DNA of 64,000 nt from Platycnemis pennipes (Eukaryota > Arthropoda > Insecta > Odonata > Platycnemididae): the NCBI GenBank assembly GCA_933228895.1, contig OW121846.1, positions 78,070,064 to 78,134,063 on the forward strand. The letters are read 5' to 3'. Position numbers and translations under genes: made by a program. The notes beneath the pieces are model-generated. The model was not told where the DNA came from. It ran no database searches and saw only the letters and a list, made by a program, of their open reading frames with translations. Positions 11,660 through 22,537 of the stretch are shown here, piece by piece. Positions within the stretch are counted from its first letter, which is position 1; each line of letters starts with the position of its first letter.

Positions 11660-12478
11660 ATACATAACAGAATTGGGTTCCGTGGTGAACTTGAATGAAG
11701 CTAATTTAAAAGACAGCGAACCACTTATCAAGGATTTAGATGCAATTCAAAAGTGATGCGACAAATGGCATTTAGAATTGAAAATAAAAAAGTGTGTCAT
11801 TATTAAATTTTAGCAGAGGAAATATTTATGAGAGCGATCGTATACTTTATGGAAAACGACAATGGAAAGCCTTGAAGCCTTAAGGTATTTTGGTGCTACA
11901 ATCACTGAAGGGTTATCATGGGGAAAGACAACCGGGATGTGTAGTCGAGCCATGAGGTTTATTAAAAGGGTACAGGGTACTAGGGAAATGTATCGAGAAC
12001 AGAAAATAGCGATGTTAATTTTCACTATTTAGGCCCCACGTTGAATGTGCAACCATGTGGTGTATGTTTTCGAATGAATAAGGTTTGATCAGAGAGCAAG
12101 ACAGTGTGCAGCGTAGAGCAGCTAAGATGGTTTAAAGGTTCTATGATTGGATTAGCAATGCGTCACAATAATAAAAGAGTTAGAATGGGAATCATTATCA
12201 GATCTTAGGTTATTATACCGAGTATATATCCTGCAGCAATTTAAATCAGATATATTTATTCAGATATCAGATAAATTTAAATCCGATTTTCTATTCACTG
12301 GAGACATGATGTACATTTAGAACTTCTGCCAATTATGCTAGATATGATCAGGTTAATATAATTACAGAGAGAGTTTGTCGTACCGAGAGACGTAAAATGT
12401 AATTTTTCCCACGTATCATAAGAGAAAATAATAGGTTGAATAGAAATGGGGTAGGTAGTTAAAAAAATAGCTCGAGTA
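11660..12478 (+). mobile_element. CR1-like non-LTR retrotransposon 3' fragment, interrupted by copia
   Basis: The sense strand gives LIREQDSVQRRAAKMV near 12085-12135, the family's conserved C-terminal region, with several stops and frameshifts. The 3' UTR continues after the copia insertion at 13935-14110 and includes CCCCTGCCACACTCTCGCGG. The reverse-complement copy is at 8430-9360. Confidence 0.65.
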
Positions 12479-12680
12479 TGTTAGAGGTTAAATAATATCT
12501 TGAGATATCCGCTTTAAACTAAGATGTTTTAATAACGAGTCACAGACACATCCAAATTCCAGTTTACAAATTGAACGACTGACAGAGAGTTGACAACAAC
12601 AATATAGATAAATAGTTACTGACATAAATAGCAACATATGTTGCCAACCCATATTTATGTATTAGATTACAACTCTAACA
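12479..12680 (-). repeat. 3' LTR of the copia element
   Basis: 202 bases, TG...CA ends with 8-base terminal inverted repeats. Identical to the other LTR except at 12498. Confidence 0.92.
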
Positions 12681-12715
12681 CCCTCACTTAATCTAATAGG
12701 TATATATATAAATCA

Positions 12716-12870
12716 TTAAGATTCTGCAACCAGTGCTTTCTTCCTGTCAAATGGACCGTAGCTCCGGAGTAGATGAACCAGTCAGCTTCACTCGCGATGT
12801 GTTTGGCTCCCAAGGCTGCCACAGAGAGAAGAGTTCTCTCCTTTTTCATCGCCGTACTCGGTACAGCTGA
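12716..12870 (-). pseudogene. Start of copia protease, truncated and active-site mutant
   Basis: In another frame just after gag the minus strand encodes a run including ADWFIYSGATVHLTGR. In copia proteases this place reads DWxxDSGA or similar. Here the catalytic Asp is Tyr. The frame stops at 12716-12718, just before the purine tract, so everything downstream of the protease start was lost by internal deletion. Confidence 0.65.
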
Positions 12871-13625
12871 TGGTCCTTGTGCAGTCCTGGACCCATGCGA
12901 TGAACCGCTACTGTGTGTCTCGTAGTTCCATCTGCTCCTGCATTTGGCTCTAATGTGACCAAATTTCCCACGTTTCTAGCCACTTGCACTGCTTTACCAG
13001 GTTGTCGCCCGGAAACCCCTTTACTTTTTGCCCACAACGCGGACTCGTCATTTTGGCCCCACCGACTGTCCTGAATTAATTTGGATTTAACAAAATCACT
13101 AGTTATTGGCGTACCGGAACTCTCTAATGCCATTATCATTGGATTAAACTCCTCTGGCAACCCGTTTAACATAATTACGCCTATGAATTCATCATCTACC
13201 GGTGCATTAATATCTGCTAATTTTTGAGCAATGCATATAATGTCACTCACATATGCCTCCATGGATGGATATTGGTCCAGTTTTACGGAGAATAACTTCC
13301 GATGTAAGCCTAAACGTCTGGTCAGCCCCTTGTCTTCGTATGCTTTTTCTAAATTCTCCCAGGCTTCTTTTGCTGTTGCTGTATTCCTCACGTGAGCAAC
13401 AGCGGACGGTTTTAACGTGAGACCTATCTTGGCTAGAGCTCGCGAGTCACGTTTCGCTCGTTGCTCACTCGTGGATGAGTCATCTGCGGCGTAGCCTTTA
13501 ACGCAACTCCACAACCCTTCGTGCACTAAATACATCTTCATTTGGAATTTCCAAATATTGTAATTGTCCCGTCCATCCAATTTTTCTAAGGATGGCAAAC
13601 CAGTTCCAACTGACGCCTCAGCCAT
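12846..13625 (-). CDS. gag: Copia Gag polyprotein fragment
   Basis: A 259-residue frame with the copia-type Gag fold (UBN2/DUF4219-like). LDGRDNYNIWKFQMKMYL near residues 16-33 is the conserved opening, and AKEAWENLEKAYEDKG (about 84-99) and LNGLPEEFNPMIMAL (about 153-167) are later family landmarks. Gag packages element RNA into cytoplasmic particles. The usual CCHC zinc knuckle is not readable: the last ~30 residues differ from family expectation, suggesting a frameshift before the knuckle. The ATG at 13623-13625 is about 100 bases after the 5' LTR, as expected. Confidence 0.85.
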   Translation of the reverse strand: MAEASVGTGLPSLEKLDGRDNYNIWKFQMKMYLVHEGLWSCVKGYAADDSSTSEQRAKRDSRALAKIGLTLKPSAVAHVRNTATAKEAWENLEKAYEDKGLTRRLGLHRKLFSVKLDQYPSMEAYVSDIICIAQKLADINAPVDDEFIGVIMLNGLPEEFNPMIMALESSGTPITSDFVKSKLIQDSRWGQNDESALWAKSKGVSGRQPGKAVQVARNVGNLVTLEPNAGADGTTRHTVAVHRMGPGLHKDHQLYRVRR

Positions 13626-13727
13626 TTTTCGCTTTAACGATACGATACGTAAAAAAAATGCACTCGCGTAATGTTGCAGTACTATTGAAGCACAACTGGT
13701 CCTTTTCGGTCGCCTGGGCCCGTAACC

Positions 13728-13929
13728 TGTTAGAGGTTAAATAATAACTTGAGATATCCGCTTTAAACTAAGATGTTTTAATAACGAGTCACAGACACAT
13801 CCAAATTCCAGTTTACAAATTGAACGACTGACAGAGAGTTGACAACAACAATATAGATAAATAGTTACTGACATAAATAGCAACATATGTTGCCAACCCA
13901 TATTTATGTATTAGATTACAACTCTAACA
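13728..13929 (-). repeat. 5' LTR of the copia element
   Basis: 202 bases. It lies upstream of gag on the minus strand and is followed by the tRNA primer-binding site. Confidence 0.92.
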
Positions 13930-14179
13930 GAGTAGTCTGAAGTAGTAACTCATTGTAGCATGGTAGCTTTTGGTTGCAAGCTTAGTTGCAAGGATGCAAG
14001 GCAGTTGCACCAAGTAGGTCTGAGTAACTTTTAGTTGCATGGAAATGGTTCATGCTTGGTGATATTCACCCCCTGCCACACTCTCGCGGTGGCAGGCATA
14101 TCGGCAACACACCGACCCGACCTCCCCTCTCGCGTGTGCTTTCTAGATCGGCTGTGAATGATAGCCGGGGAGCTCCATT

Positions 14180-15885
14180 TAACCTATTATGCTGAGAGGC
14201 ACTTCGCATGCACTCTGGGATTCAAGGATCCGTGCAATTGAACTCCGATACGAATTTTTCTGTTCGTCATTGGATAGTCCATACTCCACGTCTCCTTGGC
14301 TGAGCAGCGGTACTTCTTGTAGAAGCAGCTTCCAATCCCACCGAATAAATGCTGCCAGTTAGTACGTCGCGCCACCTGGCGTATTTTCATCGAAACATTC
14401 AGTCATATGTGGACTTTGCATGGAGCCGCATCGTGAAATTTCAATGATGGGGTTCTACTACTAATAATACTATTGATTGTACGTTTATGGATGTGATTAA
14501 TTGACTGTTATTACTTCCCATGGTGCGAAAGTGTATTAGTTATTAATAACAGACATTTTGTCATGTGTGATTTTTCTCTCGTATCATCTCTTTCTGGCAT
14601 TACCAGGCACTGCCTGGCAGGCAGTCCTAAATCATACAAACACTGAGATTGGAGTTATCCCGCCAGACAGATTTTTCTACTGGAGCATCCTTCGTTTCCA
14701 AATCACTTGGGTTTGTAAATAATAAGGTTTATCACCAATATTCTTTATGTGCTGTGATTGGAAATTGTCTGATTGTATTTCTATTATACGTAATAGTGAT
14801 AATAGAGCCCACAGTAGTCTATCTGTAGCGGTGGCTAATATTGTTGACACCAAGTTCAGGGGCCAATATTCGAATCTCGGAAAATCTCTCCCCTTGAATG
14901 GAGTCTAAGAGGTGGACTCTAAATGTTGCGATTTCCATCGTTTGAATAACCCGTTAACAAATTTTCATCTGTTGCTCTCCGTCCGCCGTGTGGGACGTTC
15001 AACTTCGGATCCACATGTGATTAAAGACGGCGCATGGGGATACCGAATTTCGCCGCGCCCTTTCTCTCTTCCTGAAAATATCGTTTTCATCTAGATGAGC
15101 GATTCCTTGCACGAAGCAAGTAACATTCGTCCTCGGTCGCCTTTTGAAACGACGGAGCATTAAAAAACTTCATCATATCTTGTAGTTATCTTGATTTTTA
15201 GTTTCTGCAAGTGAATTATGCCTTGCATATAATACTATAAAAATTTTTGATTACCGCGGAAAAAGACAATGTGGGATACACTCACTTTTCCAGAGTATGA
15301 CAAAGTTAATTGCGTCTTGATTTCGAGCTCGAGTCTTACTTTTGGAATGTCAAAGAAATCCTTTTCTGATGCGTCTGATGCAAATTTTATTCTCGCATGG
15401 AATAACTTCATTTGCAGGTGAAATAGGCGTGCTGCTAGCCTAGCTCAGGCTCTTCCATGACATTTTTGTTCGCGGATTCCTACTCCTAGTCAAATATACC
15501 AATGGTGACCTTGCATGAAACGGCCGTCATGTTCTCTCCCCTCTCCATTATTTTACTGAACGTTGTGATCCCCTCGGTCTTCTTTTCATTCTTTTTTTTC
15601 CTGTCCCTTCTCCCCCCCTCTCTTTCATATACTCAACCCTCACCACCTGACCTTGACGAATTATTTTACTACCCCTCGTTTTATGTCTTAACCAGACTTC
15701 AATAGCCTCAATGCTTCCCAACTTTCTGAGTTCATAGTGCGTATAAACAGTGAAATTCGAAGTATTCGTTGAAAGATTTGAAGTATAATTTCAATTGATG
15801 ATATTTTTATTGGAGATAATATATATTTGCATGGTACATTAATACCGACGAGTTTGCTCGCCGGAAACCTGCGATTATAGGAAAC
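14180..15885. repeat. Dispersed repeat family, copy B (uninterrupted)
   Basis: Collinear with copy A (1217-6605) but without the two insertions, so it serves as the empty-site reference. No conserved protein frame. The nature of the family is unknown. Confidence 0.6.
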
Positions 15886-16255
15886 CAAACCCAGGATCCC
15901 CAGCGTATCTTGCTAAACGTGGTCGGAGAGCACGTCCCAAGACTCTTCCTTTCTCATCTGTAACCGTTTGTGAAGCTCCCACCGTGTTATGGTAAACATT
16001 GTGAGTTGTGACACAACCTCTTAGAACTAAGTTCTCAAGCAATAGGAAGAGACGAGTTTTATTGCCATGTCTGCAAACTCGCACCCGTAACTTGTGTCGG
16101 CCTGCCGTGTAAGAAGACCGATTTGACAGGCACTTCGCCAAATATATTCCAAGTTTTCTCCCAAAGTAGCTCAAAGTAGCACGCACCTTTTGGGTAGCAC
16201 ATTAACACCCTTATTATTCCCAATTTCTGAGTTGATTTTACTCGGCCACTCAGCC
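15886..16255. other. No recognised feature
   Basis: Contains an open minus-strand frame to 16186 with no recognisable motif. I do not support it as a gene. Confidence 0.4.
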
Positions 16256-16261
16256 TACTCC

Positions 16262-16420
16262 TTAAGGAAGACTCCATGGGGACCACGGCTTAACGTCCCA
16301 TCCGACGGACGGAGTACTGGGGATAAAGGTCTCCAGAAGGCACTCAAGTAGGCACCTGCCCGTGCCGGGATAAGAAACCGGGACCTGGTGATAGCAGGCC
16401 AGTATCTTGCCGCCTAAACA
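16262..16420 (-). mobile_element. tRNA-type SINE
   Basis: The minus strand reads a tRNA-like head with CCAGGTCCCGGTTTC (degenerate B box), then ACTCCGTCCGTCGGATGGGA and CGTTAAGCCGTGGTCCCC, a block shared with the two SINEs downstream. No poly-A was identified. Confidence 0.6.
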
Positions 16421-16436
16421 ATATGATATCCTTTTT

Positions 16437-16765
16437 TTATTATTAGGATGCAAAAAAATTAATATGCATTTATATTGGAGGTGGAAGATAGTATCTTTTG
16501 TTAAAGAAGGCTGAAAATGCCAGTTATAAACGATGATAATGACGAAAAAGGAAGTGCTGCCCTTCCATCTCGAGGTCCCGGGTTCGTTTCCCGGCAGTGG
16601 CAGATTTTTTACATTGGGAACCCGGTCCCCACTTAAGTGCCTATTGTAGGGCAATTCATGATCAGGATTCCGTCCCTCGAATGGGACGTTATGCCCAGGT
16701 CCCCTTGGCGCCTTTTGTTAATAGTAGGCTAATGCCGCCTCCGGGTTTCTCTCCAACCTTCCTCC
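16437..16765 (+). mobile_element. tRNA-type SINE with flank
   Basis: The B box is well kept: GGTCCCGGGTTCGTTTCCCG (16572-16591). Then follow AACCCGGTCCCCACTTAAGT and ATGGGACGTTATGCC, the SINE body. The 100 bases before the head also match those before the SINE at 17285, so either the family is longer than its tRNA head or the segment was duplicated with its flank. Confidence 0.65.
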
Positions 16766-16789
16766 GTATAGGTAGTAGAAGTAGTAGCT

Positions 16790-16995
16790 CCGATAGTATA
16801 GGTATTCGCATGTTGGTATAGTGAAATTAAGCTTACCCAATCAACACCATGTTTCTGCTTGTTTGCTTTACTATTCTTATCTTTTTATTGAATTATGAAG
16901 TTTAGACTTAAATATGATTACTTATCCTTTTAATGCATGATATGCAATGCATGTTTGATGTGAATAGGTCCCCTGCCACACACATTTATGGTGAA
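16790..16995 (+). mobile_element. CR1-like 3' UTR fragment
   Basis: Starts with GGTATTCGCATGTTGGTATA and ends near CCCCTGCCACACACATTTAT. It matches 18720-18950 and 54380-54630. Confidence 0.6.
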
Positions 16996-17196
16996 TTTGA
17001 ATTTAAAGTGTTTATTTAGTCACGTTGTAAAGTACAATACAGAAGTTATATATGAAATAGAAGGTTAATGGAAAAGGCAGGAAAAAACAAGTTCAGAAAG
17101 CTTCATTTGACAATGGTGTAGTACACGGAAACTAGCCGGAATGAAAATTGTTTACTTGTGGAAAATTGCATTATCTTTCATTTAATATGATCTCCA

Positions 17197-17530
17197 TTTT
17201 TTACTACTAGGATGTACAAAAATTATATGCGTTTCTATTGGAGCCGGAAGACAGTATCTTTAGGTAAAGAGGGCAGAAAATGCCAGTAATAAACGATGAT
17301 GAAGACGAAAAAGGAAGTACTGGCCTACCATCCTGAGGGCCACTGTTCGATTCCCATAGGAGACATATTTTTTTCAGTGGAAACCCGGTCCCCACTTGAG
17401 TGCCTAGCGGAGTTCAATTCATATTCAGTAATCCGTCCGTCGGATGGAACGTTAAGCCGTGGTCCCCTTGGCGCCTTACGATAAAAGTAGGCTAATGCCG
17501 ACGCCGGGTTTCTCTCCACACTTCCTCCGT
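17197..17530 (+). mobile_element. tRNA-type SINE with flank
   Basis: Same layout as 16437-16765: flank, diverged B box CACTGTTCGATTCCC, then CCCGGTCCCCACTTGAGTGC and CGTCGGATGGAACGTTAAGC. Confidence 0.6.
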
Positions 17531-18289
17531 TCCTGAGAATTCCTATCATCACACACCTTTCGTAAATGGTGCTAATGATCTCAGCAGTCAGTCGCCTCCC
17601 CTGTATAACCAACTAACAAAAAAGCATCATTTGCAGAAAAGACAGTTTAAATCATCTCAAAAATCTCACTCTCTTCGCGAGTATGCGGTTCTGATTGAAG
17701 AATATGATGCAATTGTAAAGCAGCGTGTCTTAAAAAAATCCAAAGAAACCATTTCCACACAACCTCAGGCCGTGGACAAAGTATAAAGATCTCGGATGTT
17801 GTTAATCGTCAACTAAGATTCATCAACAGAGTACTGGCCTAATGCCATTATCATGTAGTGAAGCTCTCCATTGAGAATCAGCATTATAGGTCATATTTGC
17901 ATGTAGGTAGTGCAGGTTTGGTTATCTTTAAACCCTGCCACACACCCTCGTGGTGGCTCGCAGGGTATTACGTAGATGCAGCGACGTATTTATGACCTCT
18001 GAGGCCCCTGGCGGAATCTAGAATAAGGAGCCCAATGTCATAGTCTTGCAATCTGGCAGCTTGGCATAGACTTTTCCTTGCTTATAAAGACAATGCATGA
18101 GTGCAAATATCTACCACTATTAATACTCTGGTAGTAGGTGCCAGATCTTTTACTTATAATATTTACATTAAACTAAATTACTTCCTATATTTACATTAAA
18201 AACATACCTCCTCAAGACTATAGAGGCCCCAGCTCTTGCGAGGCCCCTGCGGACGCGGGATACTCCATATGGTAAATACGGCCTACGTA
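17531..18289. other. Mostly unassigned; one CR1-like tail at 17900-17970
   Basis: The tail reads AACCCTGCCACACACCCTCG then GGTGGCTCGCAGGGTATTA. The rest has no supported feature. Confidence 0.4.
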
Positions 18290-18950
18290 GGGGTACGAAA
18301 AATTAGCGATATTTCCCTAATTAGACCTCATTTGGAATGCGCGGCCAGTATATGTGATCAATGGGAAATAAGCTTAAATAATTAACTTGAGCATGTGCAG
18401 AGTAGATTGGCAAGATTCGTAAAGGGTCGGTATAATAGCTTTATTAGCTTTACCAGTGTATTAGATGATCTAAAACGGGAATCATTGCCATACCGTGGGT
18501 ATGATTTGATCTCTTAAAAATTACAAGATAATATTTACACTGATGACGTTAAAATATTTCGGGAATTCCAGATCACTATGCCTGACTGGACCATGATCGT
18601 AAAATTTGAGAATTGATTGCCAGAATAACAGACAAAATATATCCTTCTTTCTTCGTACAATTAGGGATGTGAATAACTTTAAATTTTTCCAATAGTATAA
18701 ATAAAAGCGTGCGAATGGATAGAATAGGTATTTGCATGTTGGTATACTTAAATGAAGCTTACCCAATCAACAACATGTTTCTGCATGCTTGCATTACTAT
18801 TCTTATCGTTTTTTTTTTAATTGTGAAGTTAAGATTTGAATATAATTACTAATTCTTTTTTATGCATGAGTTATGCATGTTTGATGTAAATACACCCCCT
18901 GACACACACCTTTATTGTGGCTTGCAGGGTATTTTGTAGATGTAGATGGA
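18290..18950 (+). mobile_element. CR1-like non-LTR retrotransposon 3' fragment
   Basis: Coding remnant VQSRLARFVKG (about 18397-18430) followed by the family's decayed C-terminus and a 3' UTR ending CACCTTTATTGTGGCTTGCA then GGGTATTTTGTAGATGTAGATG-like repeats (18926-18948). Multiple stops; inactive. Confidence 0.65.
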
Positions 18951-19109
18951 AGGAAGAGAGGTTGTTGACTCCAGTTCGGAAGGGTGAATCGGGTTTCTTT
19001 CGGCCGGGGAGGGTGTGGGCGGGTCATCATTGTCGGTGACGGGCGTTTTCGCAATAAACGAGGTCTTTGAGTGAGGACGTTTTATGAGGATTGCTATGAG
19101 CAAGAACAC

Positions 19110-19117
19110 TATATAAA
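19110..19117 (+). promoter_or_regulatory. TATA box for the THAP/P-like gene
   Basis: TATATAAA, about 190 bases before the predicted ATG. It leaves room for a start site near 19140 and a 5' UTR of about 165 bases. Position and sequence only; no transcript evidence. Confidence 0.45.
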
Positions 19118-19307
19118 GGACGTTGATCTGATTGCGCTTTCGATCGTCTTTTGCCTATTTTTAGTCACTGGTTAATAGGATTCGCGAACTTGCCGCTAGG
19201 TAGCACTGGTGATAACGAAGAGGCACATGTGCTTGGCGCCATAAGGCCTTTTTGCATTGAAACTGAGTGTACCTCGCGATTCATTTGGCTTAAAAGATCC
19301 ATCCAAA

Positions 19308-20659
19308 ATGGGTAAACGGAGTTGTTTTGTGCCGGGGTGCTCTACAGGGCATTCTAATGTTGTGAAGAAGAACCGCATTCTTGGAGAGAAGAACAAAAGC
19401 TTATTTAAGGCTAAGGTAACTAAACTTGTGTTGCGCTCGTTCCTCTGGTTCTCCCGAACAAGCGTTGACGCTTGTTTTTACGTAACAAACCGAAATCGTT
19501 ATATTTATTGTACTCTAAATCTTTTATCAGTCTGAATCCCAGCTTCAGAAATGGAGGAAGGCCATTCCTCGGAAGGATAGGCTTCTCAGGATCGTGGATT
19601 TTGTGTGTGAGCTACACTTTTCTCCCGAGGACATCGTTCGATTTTACGAAACGCCATTGCCTGATGGGACCGTGGAGAAATTGGAAAGAGGGTTCCCTTG
19701 TCTTAAAAGTGATGCAGTCCCGACACTTTTCCCTAATTTGCCAAAGTACCTTTCCAAGGAGATGAGGACAAGGAAGGCACCCACCGAGAGAAAGGTGCTA
19801 GAGTTGCAAAGTGAGGAGGCCGAGGTAAGAGATCCACCTGATGTTTTGGAGACCAACCATGAGGATAATTACCTGGAATTGTTGGCGCAAGTAGCCCTAG
19901 CCAGTATCCCTCCGGTCGTGTCGGTAGCTCAAGTGGATGAGACTTATAGTGCGAGTGCCCTGGTTGAGGCTCTGGGGACACTTGAGCTTCCAAATCGAAG
20001 CTGGACTTCGGCATTGGTGGGCAGTAATGTCGTTTTTTTGTATGTTGGGCCCAATTTCATCACGGAGAAAACGGTTGTAATTTCGGAGGACCTGTGTTTT
20101 AAGGTGCGTTTTGATTATAGTCGTGTTATGTTGGTATCCATTGTATCAACTTTTTTCACTTGAAACAAGCATAATTAGCAAACTTACACAAGTCAAGTAC
20201 CCACAATCAACACAGGGTTCGTAATGACGTCTTTTATGAACTCATTCGTAAGACCCCTTTACGACTCAGCATTAAGAGACATGACGAGGTCTTTTAGTCC
20301 TCACACTTCATGACGTCAGATGAATGAGAACTTGAAGACCTCTACTCTTGAGGGTGTTTACGAGCTCCTATGGATGAATTCCGAGTGAGTTCACACACGA
20401 GGCCTGAATAAATAGAAGAATAACGAATTCCGATTCCCCTGCTCCGGTTGGCTATGCCGAAGTTTAACGTGCTTTAATGCGGGTGAGAGTGTTTAATACT
20501 TTATTTTGCGTCGTTTATCTATGGATATACTCAAAATATTTGAAAACGGTGCTTAATGCGCGACTTGGCCTTGGTCATGGATATTCCTCCAGGGTGAAGA
20601 AGATCCAAAACTTGTACGCCAACATGGGAATTACAAATTAAAATTTCATCAAGCAATCG
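19308..20659 (+). pseudogene. P-element-like transposase gene, 5' exons with THAP zinc finger
   Basis: Exon 1 (19308-19415) starts MGKRSCFVPGCSTGH and ends AAG|GTAACT. Exon 2 (19531-20103) follows CTTTTATCAG and ends AAG|GTGCGT. Exon 3 (20593-20659) follows CTCCAG. Exons 1 and 2 join in phase 0 and together make a THAP domain: C6 and C11, then KWRKAIPRK, CELHF as the second Cys-His pair, and AVPTLFP closing the domain near residue 95. THAP domains bind DNA in P-element transposases and in host THAP proteins. Residues 96-227 are an acidic linker. These exons are intact; the gene is broken further on (stops at 30555 and 31319). The ATG was chosen because it begins the THAP domain and lies downstream of a TATA box. 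Confidence 0.8.
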
Positions 20660-21264
20660 GTAAGTTTCCACTATGTTACACTAATATAATGGCATGTATC
20701 TTAATTATCTGATAGTTTTACATTCATATATATTTGCTCTAATGTTAGCATAAAGTGGGGTTTTAATATACTTGTGGGAGTGGAGAAAGATAAGAGTGAA
20801 AAAATAGTGTTTGTTCGCTGAAGTCGTCGCGTGTTTGTTCTCTGAATTGTTTTCGTGTTGTTGTTTCTGTGCCAATCGCCACCCCATTGTATATTATGTT
20901 TCGTCGGGGAACATTGAGACCGATTTAGTGAATATAATGTATTATTTTTGGGAAAATTACCTTTATTCCGAGGCCATGAATAATTTTTCTACTCCTTCAA
21001 CGCTAAAAGACTCGTGGTGATGAGGCACGTTTCATGGCCGCGTATAATCCTCTATTGGGCAGTATTATTGCGTGATGACATATGTTTTGGCGTGTTTCGT
21101 TCGTTTAATTAACTGCAAACCTTTATTTTTCTAATTTTTGTCTAATTTGTTTATGAGATAAATTATGATATTGAATATTATATTTCATGCAGATATTGAA
21201 GTGATAGTTGAATACTGTGCCATTCATATTCTAGGTTACAAAAGATTTCTTGTTTACCTTGCAG

Positions 21265-21350
21265 GTCGGCTGACGCCGCTTCATTTTGCAAACCTCGGGA
21301 TCTACTCAACGCTGATATATGTATCTCTTGTGAACATCTGTGATCAATGA
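21265..21350 (+). CDS. Possible alternative terminal exon for a short THAP protein
   Basis: After the acceptor TACCTTGCAG an exon beginning GTCGGCTGACG would join exon 3 in phase (exon 3 ends after the first base of a codon) and stops with TGA at 21348-21350. Polyadenylation signals AATAAA lie at 21814-21819 and 21831-21836. The product would be about 277 residues: THAP domain plus acidic linker without the catalytic part. This parallels truncated P-element repressors known in Drosophila. Evidence is phase, acceptor and signals only. Confidence 0.3.
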
Positions 21351-22409
21351 TAGGTAGTGCCAGTGTGGTGTTCCTTTATTTCCCAATTTGATACCATCCA
21401 TCAGTTTGCGGTGAACTAAACTGCTTTTAAATAGTTATCAGCAGAACATTGCCAGATTTTCGTTATCATTTGCTTCGGGAGTGATTAAGGTGTTCATATA
21501 GGTTTACATCTGTAACTAGTGTGTTCAAGTGGATACTGTTTGCATATATATTTTAATATGACATTTATTCCTGGTCTTTCAAATAAGTTGTGAGTAGGTT
21601 TCTCAGTTTCACACTGTTGTATCGTGGATTTACATTTTGTTTGACTACTGTTTGTAGTGAGTGCTAATGGGTACAGTTTACATTTGTTTTTTCTTAAGAC
21701 TCGACATGTGTTTGGGACCAGTGGGATGAGGTGAGTGGTGTATGAATACTTTGTTTACAGTTGTCTTACATATTCATGCCTCATCTATTCAGTGTAATCC
21801 ACTGTCTTCGTGAAATAAACGAATTGTAGTAATAAACTTGTAAGTTGTTGTTGCTACTTATGTTGATTCATACTTCCAATTGCACCTCAATTTCAATGTA
21901 TTTGTGTAAGTCTTGCAAGTCATATAGTTTCCATGTAGGTACCTTGTTCTTTTACTTAGTGCGCGTAAGGTATTTTGAAATACAATAATGTAGGTATTCC
22001 TGTAAAATTAGCAAATGGGGTAGAGTCGGCAACCCGCCGTACTTATCGGCGAGTTTAGAGCCATCTATCGGAATAATTATGAAGTGGGTCCAATTCATGG
22101 GTTCCTGGTAGTTCCATAAGCTCGCACATGGTAGCGCCACATTTGCGTCCACGTCACGTTAGATCTCTCACAGAAGTCGTAAATGACCTCATGAATGAGC
22201 TCTAAAAGAGCTTTGAAAGCCCTAGAGTATGACTCGTTTAGGTGTGCATATGACTTCATGGTGACACCATTATGAAGTCATTTCGAATTTTCTTGGATGG
22301 CTCCTACACATTCGTGAGAGCTATTTACGAATTCACGCGTGACTCATATGTGTTGATTGGGACCTTGATCATTCCAAGTGGTTCTTTACAATATCATTTA
22401 TTCTGCAAG

Positions 22410-22537
22410 GTTATACTGAAGGGACAGGAGGTTGTTATTGATGGCCCGAATGCTATCAAGTGCCAAGATGATGTGGTTAACCTTATCCTTGCTGTTGATA
22501 AACTGCGGGTGTGTCAAGGAATACCCGAGGTTCACAG
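22410..22537 (+). pseudogene. P-like transposase gene, middle exon
   Basis: Follows TTATTCTGCAAG and ends CACAG|GTATTG. It encodes a run including DDVVNLILAVDKLRVCQGI, similar in position to the helical segment before the Cys-rich part of THAP9/P-type proteins. It splices in phase to the exon at 28253 (AG plus G makes Arg). Phase to exon 3 does not fit, so another small exon or a frameshift between 20660 and 22409 is implied. Confidence 0.55.

Larger units (their letters stand above)
12479..13929 (-). mobile_element. Internally deleted Ty1/copia element, complete with LTRs and target duplication
   Basis: Two 202-base LTRs (12479-12680 and 13728-13929) start TGTTAGAG and end CTCTAACA. They differ at a single base (12498 T versus 13747 A). 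A 5-base target duplication GAGTA flanks the element (12474-12478 and 13930-13934). On the minus strand the primer-binding site after the 5' LTR reads GGTTACGGGCCCAGGCG (13711-13727), like the iMet-tRNA internal site used by copia. A purine tract TAAGTGAGGG precedes the 3' LTR. Between them are only gag and the start of protease: integrase, RT and RNase H are missing, so it can move only with help in trans. The near-identical LTRs mean a recent insertion. Confidence 0.92.
11060..14400 (+). repeat. Right arm of the large palindrome
   Basis: Inverted counterpart of 8137-9935. It is longer only because the copia element (12479-13929) is inserted in it. Similarity runs from about 11060 through 12478 and resumes at 13935. 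The CR1-like piece (11660-12478 and 13935-14110) and the GGCACTTCGCATGCACTCTG segment (14189-14208) are in mirrored order to the left arm. It overlaps the beginning of repeat copy B. Confidence 0.7.

Noticed and set aside
19594..20163. Single-exon gene starting at 19594
   Set aside because: It is the second exon of the THAP gene; the first exon with the two N-terminal cysteines lies at 19308-19415 and joins in phase.
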